Below the pieces are notes generated by a model. That model searched no databases. It was given only the letters and a program-made list of their open reading frames with translations, and had not been told where the DNA came from. Positions 26,029 to 35,238 of a stretch of DNA of 64,000 nt are shown here, in pieces. The stretch lies in contig NZ_SUUH01000001.1 of assembly GCF_015062615.1 (NCBI RefSeq), forward strand, positions 532,366-596,365, given 5' to 3'. Both the position numbers and the translations under genes were made by a program. Source of the DNA: Denitrobacterium detoxificans. GTDB taxonomy: Bacteria > Actinomycetota > Coriobacteriia > Coriobacteriales > Eggerthellaceae. The number at the start of each line of letters is the position of its first letter. Position 1 is the stretch's first letter.

Positions 26029-27243
26029 TTACGCGAACACGTCACGGATGCGAGCGCACAGCCCATCCCATGACACGGCAGTGGTGTCGAATGCGGCATG
26101 CGGCATTGCTGCCGCCTGGGCCAGAGCGGCCGCCAGATCGTATTCGAATTCGGGAAGGTCACCCTCGTACGGCGTGTCAACATCCACCATGCGTGGGGGC
26201 TTCACGTACAGCACGGGCGCGCCGGGGAGCGAGGCCTGGAGCCACGGACGAATGCCCGGAAGATCGGTTACCACAACCGTGCAACCGCAGGCGAGCGCCT
26301 CGATGACCACCAGGGGCAGGCCTTCGTAGAACGAGGGAAGCACGAACACGTCGGACGAACGGTACAGCGAGACGAGCCGTTCCTGCGACACCTTCCCCTC
26401 GAAGATGACCTCGGCCGAGCAGGAATGCGACTGCGCGACGATGTGATCGTATTCCGCCTTATCGCTATACCCGCCAACCAAGCGAGCCTCCACGTGGTCG
26501 TATTCGCCGGATTCCGAAAGCCAGTTCCTATCGAGGCAGTTGAGGGCGTTAAGCAGCTGCGATACGCCCTTCTTCCTCCAGATCTTCCCCACGTAGGCAA
26601 TGCGCAGCGTGCCGTCGGAGCGACGCTCGACGCTACCGGGCGAAAACACCTGGGCATTGTAGCCCGTACCCACCACGGTGATGCGCTCGCGCGGAATGCC
26701 ATAGACCTCGACGATTTCATTGACCTGGGCGTCGTGCAGGGAAAGCACGTGATCGAGGCGCGCCACGCCCGCGCGGATGTAGTCGCGCTCGAGCGGAATC
26801 TGACGCATCTGGCGAATGTCGGTGCTGTGGCTCACGGCCGCAATGGGGCACGACCAATCGCGATGCGCCATGACGGCGCACGCCAGGTACAGGTGATGGC
26901 AAATAACCAAATCGGGCTGGAAGGTTTCCAACACGTCATCGAACGCCCGGTTGAAGGCGTCCTTGAACTGGGTGACCATAAGCGGCGTGAGGTCGCGGTA
27001 GCGCGTGGCCTCGTACGGCATCACGTCGCTCATACCCACCACGGGGAACGGAAGCTCTTCGGTTTGGAACACCACGGGGCGGAAGAGCACGCCCTGCGGA
27101 AAAGAGGGGCGCTCGCCGGGAGCGATGCCGGCCACAACGGCCTGCTCCGCTCCCATGCGAGCGAACCCGCGAACGAGTTCTGCAAGATACACGCCACTGC
27201 CCGTGCTATCGGGCTTTTGAGCAGTGATATGCAGAATGCGCAT
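26029..27243 (-). CDS. Glycosyltransferase family 4 protein
   Basis: A GT-B fold glycosyltransferase of 404 residues. The N-terminus HITAQKPDSTGSGVYLAELV holds the acceptor-domain glycine loop, and LRIAYVGKIWRKKGVSQLL and VFVLPSFYEGLPLVVIEALAC carry the donor-domain EX7E motif. No signal peptide is seen. The sugar donor and acceptor are unknown. It lies between fdhE and fdhD, starting three bases after fdhE stops, so it is co-transcribed with formate dehydrogenase genes, which is unexpected for this family. Confidence 0.88.
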   Translation of the reverse strand: MRILHITAQKPDSTGSGVYLAELVRGFARMGAEQAVVAGIAPGERPSFPQGVLFRPVVFQTEELPFPVVGMSDVMPYEATRYRDLTPLMVTQFKDAFNRAFDDVLETFQPDLVICHHLYLACAVMAHRDWSCPIAAVSHSTDIRQMRQIPLERDYIRAGVARLDHVLSLHDAQVNEIVEVYGIPRERITVVGTGYNAQVFSPGSVERRSDGTLRIAYVGKIWRKKGVSQLLNALNCLDRNWLSESGEYDHVEARLVGGYSDKAEYDHIVAQSHSCSAEVIFEGKVSQERLVSLYRSSDVFVLPSFYEGLPLVVIEALACGCTVVVTDLPGIRPWLQASLPGAPVLYVKPPRMVDVDTPYEGDLPEFEYDLAAALAQAAAMPHAAFDTTAVSWDGLCARIRDVFA

Positions 27244-27246
27244 ACG

Positions 27247-28155
27247 CTATGCCTCTTTCTCTACGCGAAAGCGCGGGTCGAGCGCCACGTGATCGAGGCG
27301 CGCCATGACCACGTCTTCCACATCCATGCAGGGAGCGGTCTTGATGTCGCTTTGGAACACCACGCGCTCGTACTGGCCGCAATCGTCGCACTTCTGCAGA
27401 CGATGGGCCGAATCGCCCTCGATGTGGAAGTAGTGCAGGTGACCCTGGTTCTTCTGGCCGCACACGCCGCAGCGAATGCGCTCGTAGGGCCACTGGCAGC
27501 CGCACGACGAGCAGAACTGCTCGCGGGCGCTGGCGCCCTGCGCGCCACCATCGTGAACGATGGAGGCACCGGCGGGCGTTCCGCACACGGGGCAAGCCAC
27601 GGGGGCATCGCCCGCACGACGGTTCACCTCGTCGCCCAGAGCAGCCATGACGGCTTCCTGGGCAACCTGCAGATAGGGACGCAGCGCAGCGCGAACGACG
27701 AGCGCCGCAACATTGGCGGGCAGTTCGGCGGGAACGTCGAACTCGTCGATGCGCACCAGGAAGTCCTCCAGGAACGCCATGGGGTCACGCCCCGCCAGGG
27801 AAAGGTCGGCCTTCTGGCAGAACGCTTCCCAGTCGTACGCGGCGAGCGCCGCGGCTGCCTGCTCGGCAAAACCCGCGTGCTCGGCCATGTAGGCGGCAAC
27901 CTTCGCGGCAAAACCCGAAAACGACGCGGCGTCGATGGAGATGGGGGCATGGACCAGAGCGGCCTCGCCTCCCCAGTACCAGGCGCCGGCGTCTTCGGCG
28001 GCGGGCGCCTCGTAGCCGCATTCCGCAGCTACGAGGTCCGCCTGCTCCTGCTGAATCGCGAAGAGCCCTTCGAAGAACTCAAGCCGTGCCCGGTCTGCCG
28101 CATTGGCATCGTTGGCATATGCCATGGCGGCTTCGTGAACAAGCTTCAGATCCAT
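27247..28155 (-). CDS. fdhE: Formate dehydrogenase accessory protein FdhE
   Basis: A 302-residue cytoplasmic maturation factor needed for respiratory formate dehydrogenases. The C-terminal half has the rubredoxin-like zinc/iron motifs CPVCG, CSSCGCQW, CGVCG and CDDCG, and the downstream DIKTAPCMDVEDVV motif also fits the family. It sits directly after fdnI with a three-base gap. Confidence 0.9.
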   Translation of the reverse strand: MDLKLVHEAAMAYANDANAADRARLEFFEGLFAIQQEQADLVAAECGYEAPAAEDAGAWYWGGEAALVHAPISIDAASFSGFAAKVAAYMAEHAGFAEQAAAALAAYDWEAFCQKADLSLAGRDPMAFLEDFLVRIDEFDVPAELPANVAALVVRAALRPYLQVAQEAVMAALGDEVNRRAGDAPVACPVCGTPAGASIVHDGGAQGASAREQFCSSCGCQWPYERIRCGVCGQKNQGHLHYFHIEGDSAHRLQKCDDCGQYERVVFQSDIKTAPCMDVEDVVMARLDHVALDPRFRVEKEA

Positions 28156-28158
28156 AAA

Positions 28159-28851
28159 CTACTTCTCTTCCCGAACGACGATGTTCTTACCGTCTTCGAT
28201 TTCCTTGCGGGCCCAGAAGCCCCAGTGGTACAGAGCGTCGGACTCGGCGACTTCGCCCTTGCCGAACATCAGCTTAATGGTACCGCGATAGGGCTGGAAT
28301 ACGCCAGCGCCCAGGTAGATATGGGCAACGACGAAGATCACGAGCAGCAGGAAGAACAGGTCGTGGATGAAGCGCATGACCTGCAGCGTGCCCGCATCGG
28401 CGTTGAACACGCTCGTGCCCAGCCACAGCACCACGCCGGAGATGGCCATGAGGATGCCACCCAGGATGAGCATGCCGTCGGCAATGCGCTGGCCGCTCTT
28501 TACTTCGTCCTGGTCGGGCATGTGAACGCGTTTCGGCCCAAGCATGTAGGGCACGAACTTCACGACGAACTCGACGTCTTCCTTGGTCCACTTGGCGAAG
28601 TACTTGGCCAGGAACTCCTTGAACCCGCCGGGAGCGGCAATGGCGCTCACGATGGGAGCCAGGATGAAGATGCAGCCCACCACGCGGTGGCTGATGCGCA
28701 TGCCCTGAGCCAGGCCGGGGTTCCACGCGGCAAGCGCGGGAACGAACACGAACAGGCCACTGATCATGAGCCAGATGCAGCTGAACACGACGATGCCATG
28801 GGTGACGCGCGTCTGCAGCGAATGGCGCTTGATGTAACGTTTGGTTGCCAT
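28159..28851 (-). CDS. fdnI: Formate dehydrogenase cytochrome b subunit
   Basis: The membrane gamma subunit that takes electrons from the Fe-S subunit to quinone through b-type hemes. The 230-residue protein has about four helices; histidines in the first helix (RVTHGIVVFSCIW) and in RISHRVVGCIFI, and later in RFIHDLFFLLLVIFVVAHIYLG, are heme-ligand candidates. Its ATG overlaps the fdnH stop codon (TAATG). Confidence 0.92.
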   Translation of the reverse strand: MATKRYIKRHSLQTRVTHGIVVFSCIWLMISGLFVFVPALAAWNPGLAQGMRISHRVVGCIFILAPIVSAIAAPGGFKEFLAKYFAKWTKEDVEFVVKFVPYMLGPKRVHMPDQDEVKSGQRIADGMLILGGILMAISGVVLWLGTSVFNADAGTLQVMRFIHDLFFLLLVIFVVAHIYLGAGVFQPYRGTIKLMFGKGEVAESDALYHWGFWARKEIEDGKNIVVREEK

Positions 28852-29741
28852 TATCGCTCACCAGCTTCCTTGTCGATGTGCTTGATAACCTCGCCGGTCT
28901 CGACGTCGATGACGTCGTGAGCCTTCTCGTCATAGCGCATCTCGTGACGCTTGTAGCCAACGCCCGTGAGGAACGACAGGCCCAGGCCGGCAACGAGAGC
29001 GGCGGCGCCCACGCCCGTGAGCGGCTTCATGAAGCCAAGGGCGTCGACCAGGCCGTTGCGCTCGGGGTTCTCGGGCAGCTCGTACTGCGAGATGGGGTAC
29101 TTCAGCACCATGATCTGGTGCGTGCCACCCACTTCGGTCTCGCCATACACGCGGGCATCCGCGAAGCCCTTGGCCTTGAGCACCTCGACGCGCTCGTGCG
29201 CGATCGCAAGCATCTCGTCGCGGTCGCCGAACTGCAGCGCGCCAGGCTGGCAGGTGGACACGCAAGCGGGCTGACGGCCCTGCTTGATGCGGTCCACGCA
29301 ACCGGTGCACTTGTTCACCACGATGCCGCCACCCGCGACGTTCACGCCCGTGTGGCGCGGTACGTCGAACGGGCAGGCGCTGCGGCAGTACTGGCAGCCG
29401 ATGCACTTGTCTTCGTCAACGGTGACGAAGCCGGTGGACTCGTCCACCGAAAGGCAGCCGCTGGGGCATACGGAAACGCAGCTGGGGTTGCTGCAATGCA
29501 TGCAGGAGCGCTGACCAAATGCCCAGTTCACGCCATACTTCTTGCCGTTGTCGGCCTCGTTGTAGGTGACGATGCGGCGCGTGGTGCCGTTCAGGTCGAT
29601 GGGGTTCTGCAGCGAACCGGTGAACTCGCCGGCGTTGTATTCCAGGCTGGAAGGGAGATTGTTCCACGTCTTGCAAGCTACCTGGCAGCCTTTGCAGCCA
29701 GTGCACTTGGACGAGTCGAACAGAATAGCTTTATCGCTCAT
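28851..29741 (-). CDS. fdnH: Formate dehydrogenase iron-sulfur subunit
   Basis: The 296-residue beta subunit carries four [4Fe-4S] clusters, seen as CTGCKGCQVAC near the N-terminus, CMHCSNPSCVSVCPSGC, CIGCQYCRSACPFDV and CTGCVDRIKQGRQPAC. A C-terminal hydrophobic helix (GVGAAALVAGLGLSFLTGV, near residue 262) anchors it to the membrane, as in FdnH. It links the catalytic subunit to the cytochrome b subunit. Confidence 0.94.
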   Translation of the reverse strand: MSDKAILFDSSKCTGCKGCQVACKTWNNLPSSLEYNAGEFTGSLQNPIDLNGTTRRIVTYNEADNGKKYGVNWAFGQRSCMHCSNPSCVSVCPSGCLSVDESTGFVTVDEDKCIGCQYCRSACPFDVPRHTGVNVAGGGIVVNKCTGCVDRIKQGRQPACVSTCQPGALQFGDRDEMLAIAHERVEVLKAKGFADARVYGETEVGGTHQIMVLKYPISQYELPENPERNGLVDALGFMKPLTGVGAAALVAGLGLSFLTGVGYKRHEMRYDEKAHDVIDVETGEVIKHIDKEAGER

Positions 29742-29755
29742 TATCGTATCCCTCC

Positions 29756-32700
29756 TTATGCCTTCTCGATGTTCACGAGGAACGCCTTGTATTCCGGAAT
29801 GAAGCTGTTCGGGTCACCGACGTTGGGCGTCAGGTCGTTGGTCAAATCGCTACCCGTGAAGGTGTTGGCCCAGCCCCAGTGGTGGATCATGCCGATCTCG
29901 TGCACGGTCTCGCCGTTAACCTGCAGTGGAACCAGACGACGGGTAACCATCGCGTACATCTTGATGTCGCCACGGTTGTTCCAGATGCGGACCATGTCGC
30001 CATTCTTGATGCCCTTTTCGGCTGCCAGCTCTTCGCTGATCTCGCAGAACTGCTTCGGCTGAGCTTCGTTCAGCGCGGGGCAGCAATGCGTCTGGCCACC
30101 GGTCTGCCAGTGCTCCGTGATGGAGTACGTGGTGGCAACGATCGGGTACTCGCTGCGGTCGCCGCGCTTGACGCTCGGGTCCTCCGCGAACTGAATCATC
30201 GGGGACTCGTTGCGGCCATTCAGGATGTTGTCCGTGGGGCTCTCGTAGGGCTCGTAGAACTCGGGCAAGGGCATGTCCTTCATGCCGCTGCTGAACAGAC
30301 ACGCGTTCTGCTCCCAGCGCATGAAGAACGCCTTGTTGTTCGGCTCGACCTGAACCGTTGCGCCGCTGGCGTCGGTCTTGGTGGCGGCGAAGTCAGGCAC
30401 GTCGTTCGTGATCCAGGAGTTGTTGGCGCTATCCCACTTCACGGCCACCTTATCGGGGTTCCACGGCTGGCCGTTCATGTCGGCAGACGCGCGGTTGTAG
30501 ATGATGCGGCGGTTTGCGGGCCAGCTGAATGCCCACTTCGGATGCAGGTAAATGTTGCCGGGGTCGTCCTGGCCACGACGTGCCACAGGCTGCTGAGCCG
30601 GGTCGAGCGGAGCATCGTTGTTGTTGTAGAAGCCGCTGTAGATCCAGATGCCGCAGGCGGTGGAGCCGTCAGCTGCCAGCTTCGCGAAGCCGGACAGCAG
30701 GTCGGGCTGGTTCTTGTCGAAGTCGCTGGTGGCCACGTTGTAGCCGTTGAGCTCCCAAGCGACCTTGCGGAAGTCCGCTTCGCCGTCGGTCTCGTAGTCC
30801 CACTTGACTTTCGTGATGGGCTCGGGGCAGACGCCGCCTTCCTCGTTGTAGAGCTCGACCATCTTCTTGTGCAGCAGGTTCATGATCTGCAGGTCGGTCT
30901 TGGTATCTCCCTGCGGCTCGATGGCCTTCTGACGCCACTGCAGCAGACGACCAGAGTTCAGGATGGTGCCGGGCTTCTCCACGATGGAGGCAACGGGCAG
31001 GAAGTAGCATTCCGTGCCAATCTTGGTGGCGTCCATGTCGGGCGCATCCCAGAAGCTGCCGGTTTCCGTCATGACGATGTCGGCATTCACCAGCCAGTCC
31101 AGGTTCGCCAGGCTCTGGCGGATGGACTTGGTATTACCACCGGAGTGAGCCGGGTTCTGACCCAGGGCGAAGTAGCCCTTCATCGTGCCCTCGGCCATGT
31201 GCTCGAAGGTGCGAATGCTCGTCCAGTTGCCGGGCTTGTGAACCTTGGGCAGCCAGCCGTAGCCGTAATCGTTGTCGAACGTGGCGTTCTCGCCGAACCA
31301 GCTCTTCAGGAAGCTCACCATGAACTTGGGCTTGTTGGTGTAGTAGCCATCGGAGTAGGTCTCGTGAGCGCACCAGTCAGCCAGCGTGGGCGTGCTGTCC
31401 GCGTCCGGCCAATGCAGGTAGCCGGGCAAGTCGGCGGGCATGATGCACATGTCCGTGCAGCCCTGTACGTTCGGCTCGCCACGCAGGGCGTTCAGGCCAC
31501 CGCCAGGAACGCCGACGTTGCCCAGCAGCAGCTGGACGATGCACATCGCGCGGGCGTTGTTGGCGCCGTAATGATGCTGCGTCTGGCCGATGGCGTACAG
31601 GATGGTGCCGGCCTTGCCGGGCTCGCCCGTGCTGGTGTACAGCTCGTAGACCTGCTCGAGCGTTTCGGCATCCATGCCGCAGATGCTGGCAACGGTGTCG
31701 ATGGTGTAGCGGGAGTAATGCTCCTTCATCACCTGGTACACGCAGTTGGGATCCTGCAGCGTGGGGTCCTTCTTGGGGGTCTTCAGCGTGGGAGTGTCGA
31801 AGTGGGGCACGCCGTCCTTCGAAACCCAGCTGTAGGTGCCGGTCTCGGAGGTGTCCCATTCGGTCTCGGAATCCGTCTGATAGCCCCACGTGGTGGTGAC
31901 GTAGGATTTCGAGGACTCATCCCAGCCCGTGAACTCGCCCGTGGTGGGGTCAAAGCTAAAGTCGGGATTGATCAGGTAAGAGATGTTGGTGTAGTTGAGG
32001 CAGTACTCGTGCTGCCACTTGTCATGCTCCAGGATGTAGTTGATCATGCCGCCGTAGAAGGCGATGTCCGTACCGGAGCGGATGGGGCAGTACAAGTCGG
32101 AAAGGGCGGCCGAACGCGTGTAGCGCGGGTCGACGACGATCCACTTCGCGCCAGCATCGAGGGCGCGATTGACCCATTTCATGGAAACGGGATGATTCTC
32201 TGCGTTGTTGGAACCGCAGGTGAGGATGACATCAGCGTTAGCAAAGTCTTCCCAGTGACTCGTCATGGAGCCACGGCCGAATGAAGGTGCCAGACCGGCA
32301 ACCGTAGAGCTGTGTCAAACTCGAGCCTGGTTATCAACCGCCACCAGGCCAAGCGAACGCATGAACTTCAGGATGAGGTATTCTTCCTCGGAATTCTGCT
32401 GAGAGCCGCCCAGGTGGCCAATGGCCTCCAGACGGTTGACCGTCTTGCCGTCTTCATCCTTCTCGATGAAGTACTGGTCACGCGTATCCTTCACGTGGCG
32501 GCAAATCTCGTCGATTGCCTGCTCCCAGGTGATCTCTTCCCACTCCGTGGAGTACGGGCGGCGCACCATCGGCTTGTACACGCGGTTGGGGTTCGGGATG
32601 ATCTCGCCGGTCTTGTCGTCAACGACCTTGATGAGCTGGAACATGGTCGCGCCCTTCGGGCACAGGCCACCTTCGTTGATGACGTGATCGGGGTCACCCT

Positions 32701-32917
32701 CGATGTTGATGAGCTCGCCGTCGCGAACCGAGCAGATGACACCGCAGCCGCCAGAGCAATAGCAGCAGATGTTGGTGTATTCCTCGGTGTTCACGAGTTT
32801 CCAGCTATCGTCGGCATCCATGGCGAATGCTTCGGAAGCTGACGAGAGCTCATAGGCCATGGAGCCGGCTAGCGCCAGCGCAGAGGCCTTGAAAAAGCTA
32901 CGTCTCGTTAGATCCAT
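29756..32917 (-). CDS. fdnG: Selenocysteine-containing formate dehydrogenase catalytic subunit
   Basis: A molybdopterin formate dehydrogenase of 1053 residues, read through an in-frame TGA at 32315-32317 that encodes selenocysteine at residue 201. The context DNQARV-U-HSSTVAGLAPSFGRG aligns with FdnG families. The N-terminus has a Tat signal (LTRRSFFKASALALAG), so the enzyme acts outside the membrane. A [4Fe-4S] motif CCYCSGGCGVIC...CPKG follows. Treating the TGA as stop would split the gene into a 200-residue fragment and a fragment of about 836 residues; there is no frameshift. The start at 32917 follows AAGGAAGGG. It heads the operon fdnG-fdnH-fdnI-fdhE-glycosyltransferase-fdhD. Confidence 0.95.
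32286..32303 (-). promoter_or_regulatory. SECIS hairpin of fdnG
   Basis: The RNA hairpin GGTTGCC-GGTCT-GGCACC has a bulged U in the 5' arm and a GGUCU apical loop, starting 18 nt after the TGA to the loop. Loop, bulge and spacing match the E. coli formate dehydrogenase SECIS bound by SelB. Confidence 0.92.
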
Positions 32918-33439
32918 GCTTTCCCTTCCTTTGCTTCTTCTCGTCTTACCTTCTCTTTCCACTCAAAGCGCACCACGGCACAGTGCGCCCAAAAGTGTCG
33001 AAAGGATTTATACGGCATGGTTACGGGAAGGGGAATCGCATCAACGGTATTATTTTTCGCACGCGCGCCCCCGAACGGGGGTAGCACGAAGGGTGCTACT
33101 ATCGATTACCCAGATAGATATTATTTTCACTTCTGATAGAGCATGATATGCGGACAAATTGAATAGGTCGCGGAGGGCGTAATCCATGCTTTTCACAAGC
33201 CCACAGGCGCCCATTTCCTATGCAGGTAATGCGACTTCCTTACTCTCCGAATAGCGACATAATTCCTCCACTCTCCAGATTCTTTACACAGAACTGGAAA
33301 TGTGTGGTAACGCACATCGGACGATTTCCACCGCTGGCCGCAAAGAGTGGGTTGCAAAAAAGGGCTAACGATAGTATTACCCCACGCGCAACGCCCCCTC
33401 TGCTGCGCGTGGCAGTGCAGTTTTCGAGAAAGTTAGTTT
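32918..33439. other. Intergenic region between divergent fdnG and lactate permease genes
   Basis: No gene is supported here. Two adjacent inverted repeats stand out: CCCCC-gaac-GGGGG (33068-33081) and GTAGCAC-gaagg-GTGCTAC (33081-33099). They lie about 150-180 bp upstream of fdnG and 340 bp upstream of the permease, so they may be operators for either. A TATAAA on the minus strand near 33015 is a possible fdnG -10 box. Confidence 0.4.
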
Positions 33440-35119
33440 ATGTTTCAAGCGTTAACCGATCCGGTTGCAGGCAATCTGGGGCTTTCCGCCCTCGTAGCCT
33501 GCGTGCCCCTGCTCACGTTCTTCGTCATGCTCATTGGCGTGAAGGCAAAGGCGCACATCTCGGCCGCCGTGGCATTGGTCGCCGCGCTCATCGTAGCCGT
33601 CGTGGCATTCCAGATGCCCGTTGGATACGCTCTCATCTCCGCAACGCAAGGTGCTGCGTTCGGCGCATTCCCCATCGTATACATCATTCTTCTTGCCGTT
33701 TGGTTCTACGAGGTTACGGTCCGCTCGGGCCGCAGCGAGGACCTGCGCAGGTTCTTCGACAAGGTTGGCGGCGGCGACATCCGCATCCAGGCCATGCTCA
33801 TTGCCTTCAGCTTTGGCGGCCTGCTGGAAGCCCTGGCTGGCTTCGGCGCCCCCATCGCCATTACGGCAACCATGATTCTGGCCCTGGGCGTAAAGCCCAA
33901 GCGTGCCGCCCTGGCCGTCATGCTAGCCAACACGGCTCCCGTTGCGTACGGCGCCGTGGCAACGCCCATCACCACGGCTGGCAACATGGTCGCCGGCGGC
34001 GATGCTTCCGTTGCAAGCGCTACCGCCCAACACGTTGCCGCCATCGTAGGCTACCAGGCTCCCCTGTTCGCACTGTTCGTACCGCTGCTGCTCGTCATCA
34101 TCCTCGACGGCAAGCGCGGCGCTCGCGAATGCTGGGTTCCCGCCATGGTCGTGGGTGGCTCCTTCGCCATCACGCAGTGGTGGTGCTCCAACCACTTCGC
34201 CTACGAGCTCACCGACGTCGTGGCCGCACTCGTGTCCATGGCCGCGCTCGTGGCGTTCATGCGCTTCTGGAAGCCCCGTGGCGTCGAAGAGGTGCGCAAG
34301 GACTTCGGCCTGCCGCCCGTAACGGCAGACACCGCCAACGAGCTGAACGGCACGCGCATCTTTATGGCGCTCGTTCCCTACATCGTAGTCGTGCTGGTGT
34401 TCGGCATCTGCAAGCTGGGCATTCCCTCGCTGCTCTCCTCCACCGACATCAAGATCGCCTGGCCCGTCATTTCGGGTGGCACCATCCTTTCCGCTGCCGG
34501 CAAGGACCCGGGCACCACGTTCACTCTCAACCTGCTCTCCACGCCCGGCACCATGCTGCTCGTTGCTGGCATGATTTCGGCTCTCATCTACACGATCTTC
34601 AACGAAAAGGGCCGCTACCAGATGTCGATGGGCGCAGCCGTGCAGGAACTGGGCAAGACGTGCTATCGCATGCGCTTCTCCGCCCTTACCATCGTGCTGG
34701 TTCTGTCCCTGGCTTACGTGATGAACTTCAGCGGCCAGACCATCAGCATCGGCGAGTTCCTGGCAGGCGCAGGCCCCGCGTTCGCGTTCATCTCTCCCCT
34801 GCTCGGCTGGGTTGGCACCGCCGTTACGGGCAGCGATACGAGCGCAAACGCCCTGTTCTCGAGCCTGCAGTACTCTGCAGCCCAGGCGAACCCGGCTCTG
34901 GCGAACGTTACGCCCGACCTGTTCCTAGCTGCCAACACCATGGGCGGCGTCGTGGGCAAGATGATCAGCCCGCAGTCGCTGGCCATCGCCGCCGTTGCCA
35001 CCAACGAGCACGAAGCCGACATCATGAAGAGCGTTCTGCCCTGGAGCGTGGGCTTCCTGGTAGTGCTCTGCTGCCTGGTGTTCCTGCAGTCCGGCATTCT
35101 GAGCTTCATCCTGCCGTAG
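33440..35119 (+). CDS. L-lactate permease (LldP/LctP family)
   Basis: A secondary transporter of 559 residues with about 13 membrane helices that imports lactate or glycolate with protons. Family motifs include FGGLLEALAGFGAPIAI, MLANTAPVAYGAVATPI and ANTMGGVVGKMISPQSLAIA. No lactate dehydrogenase or lactate utilisation gene is adjacent. The ribosome binding site is weak (GAGAAAG). It ends at a terminator shared with the convergent nrfA gene. Confidence 0.92.
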   Translation: MFQALTDPVAGNLGLSALVACVPLLTFFVMLIGVKAKAHISAAVALVAALIVAVVAFQMPVGYALISATQGAAFGAFPIVYIILLAVWFYEVTVRSGRSEDLRRFFDKVGGGDIRIQAMLIAFSFGGLLEALAGFGAPIAITATMILALGVKPKRAALAVMLANTAPVAYGAVATPITTAGNMVAGGDASVASATAQHVAAIVGYQAPLFALFVPLLLVIILDGKRGARECWVPAMVVGGSFAITQWWCSNHFAYELTDVVAALVSMAALVAFMRFWKPRGVEEVRKDFGLPPVTADTANELNGTRIFMALVPYIVVVLVFGICKLGIPSLLSSTDIKIAWPVISGGTILSAAGKDPGTTFTLNLLSTPGTMLLVAGMISALIYTIFNEKGRYQMSMGAAVQELGKTCYRMRFSALTIVLVLSLAYVMNFSGQTISIGEFLAGAGPAFAFISPLLGWVGTAVTGSDTSANALFSSLQYSAAQANPALANVTPDLFLAANTMGGVVGKMISPQSLAIAAVATNEHEADIMKSVLPWSVGFLVVLCCLVFLQSGILSFILP

Positions 35120-35142
35120 CGTAACGATAATCACTAACGCAG

Positions 35143-35182
35143 AAGGACCCCCGACGCGATAGCATCGGGGGTCCTTTCGTTT
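35143..35182. terminator. Terminator between lactate permease and nrfA
   Basis: AAGGACCCCCGA and TCGGGGGTCCTTT form a 12-bp stem with a 10-nt loop, followed by CGTTT on the plus strand. Confidence 0.85.
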
Positions 35183-35238
35183 GGGGTATGCAACAAAGGC
35201 AGACGCCTCTACGGCTTTGCGGGAAAGCCGCCAACGTT

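Noticed and set aside
32315..32317. A nonsense mutation splitting fdnG
   Set aside because: The TGA is at the known selenocysteine position, is followed by an SECIS hairpin, and the window carries the whole Sec machinery.
33220..35124. A long plus-strand reading frame overlapping the lactate permease gene in another frame
   Set aside because: It is Arg/His-rich with no recognisable motif, and the permease frame has clear family motifs. High GC gives long chance frames.
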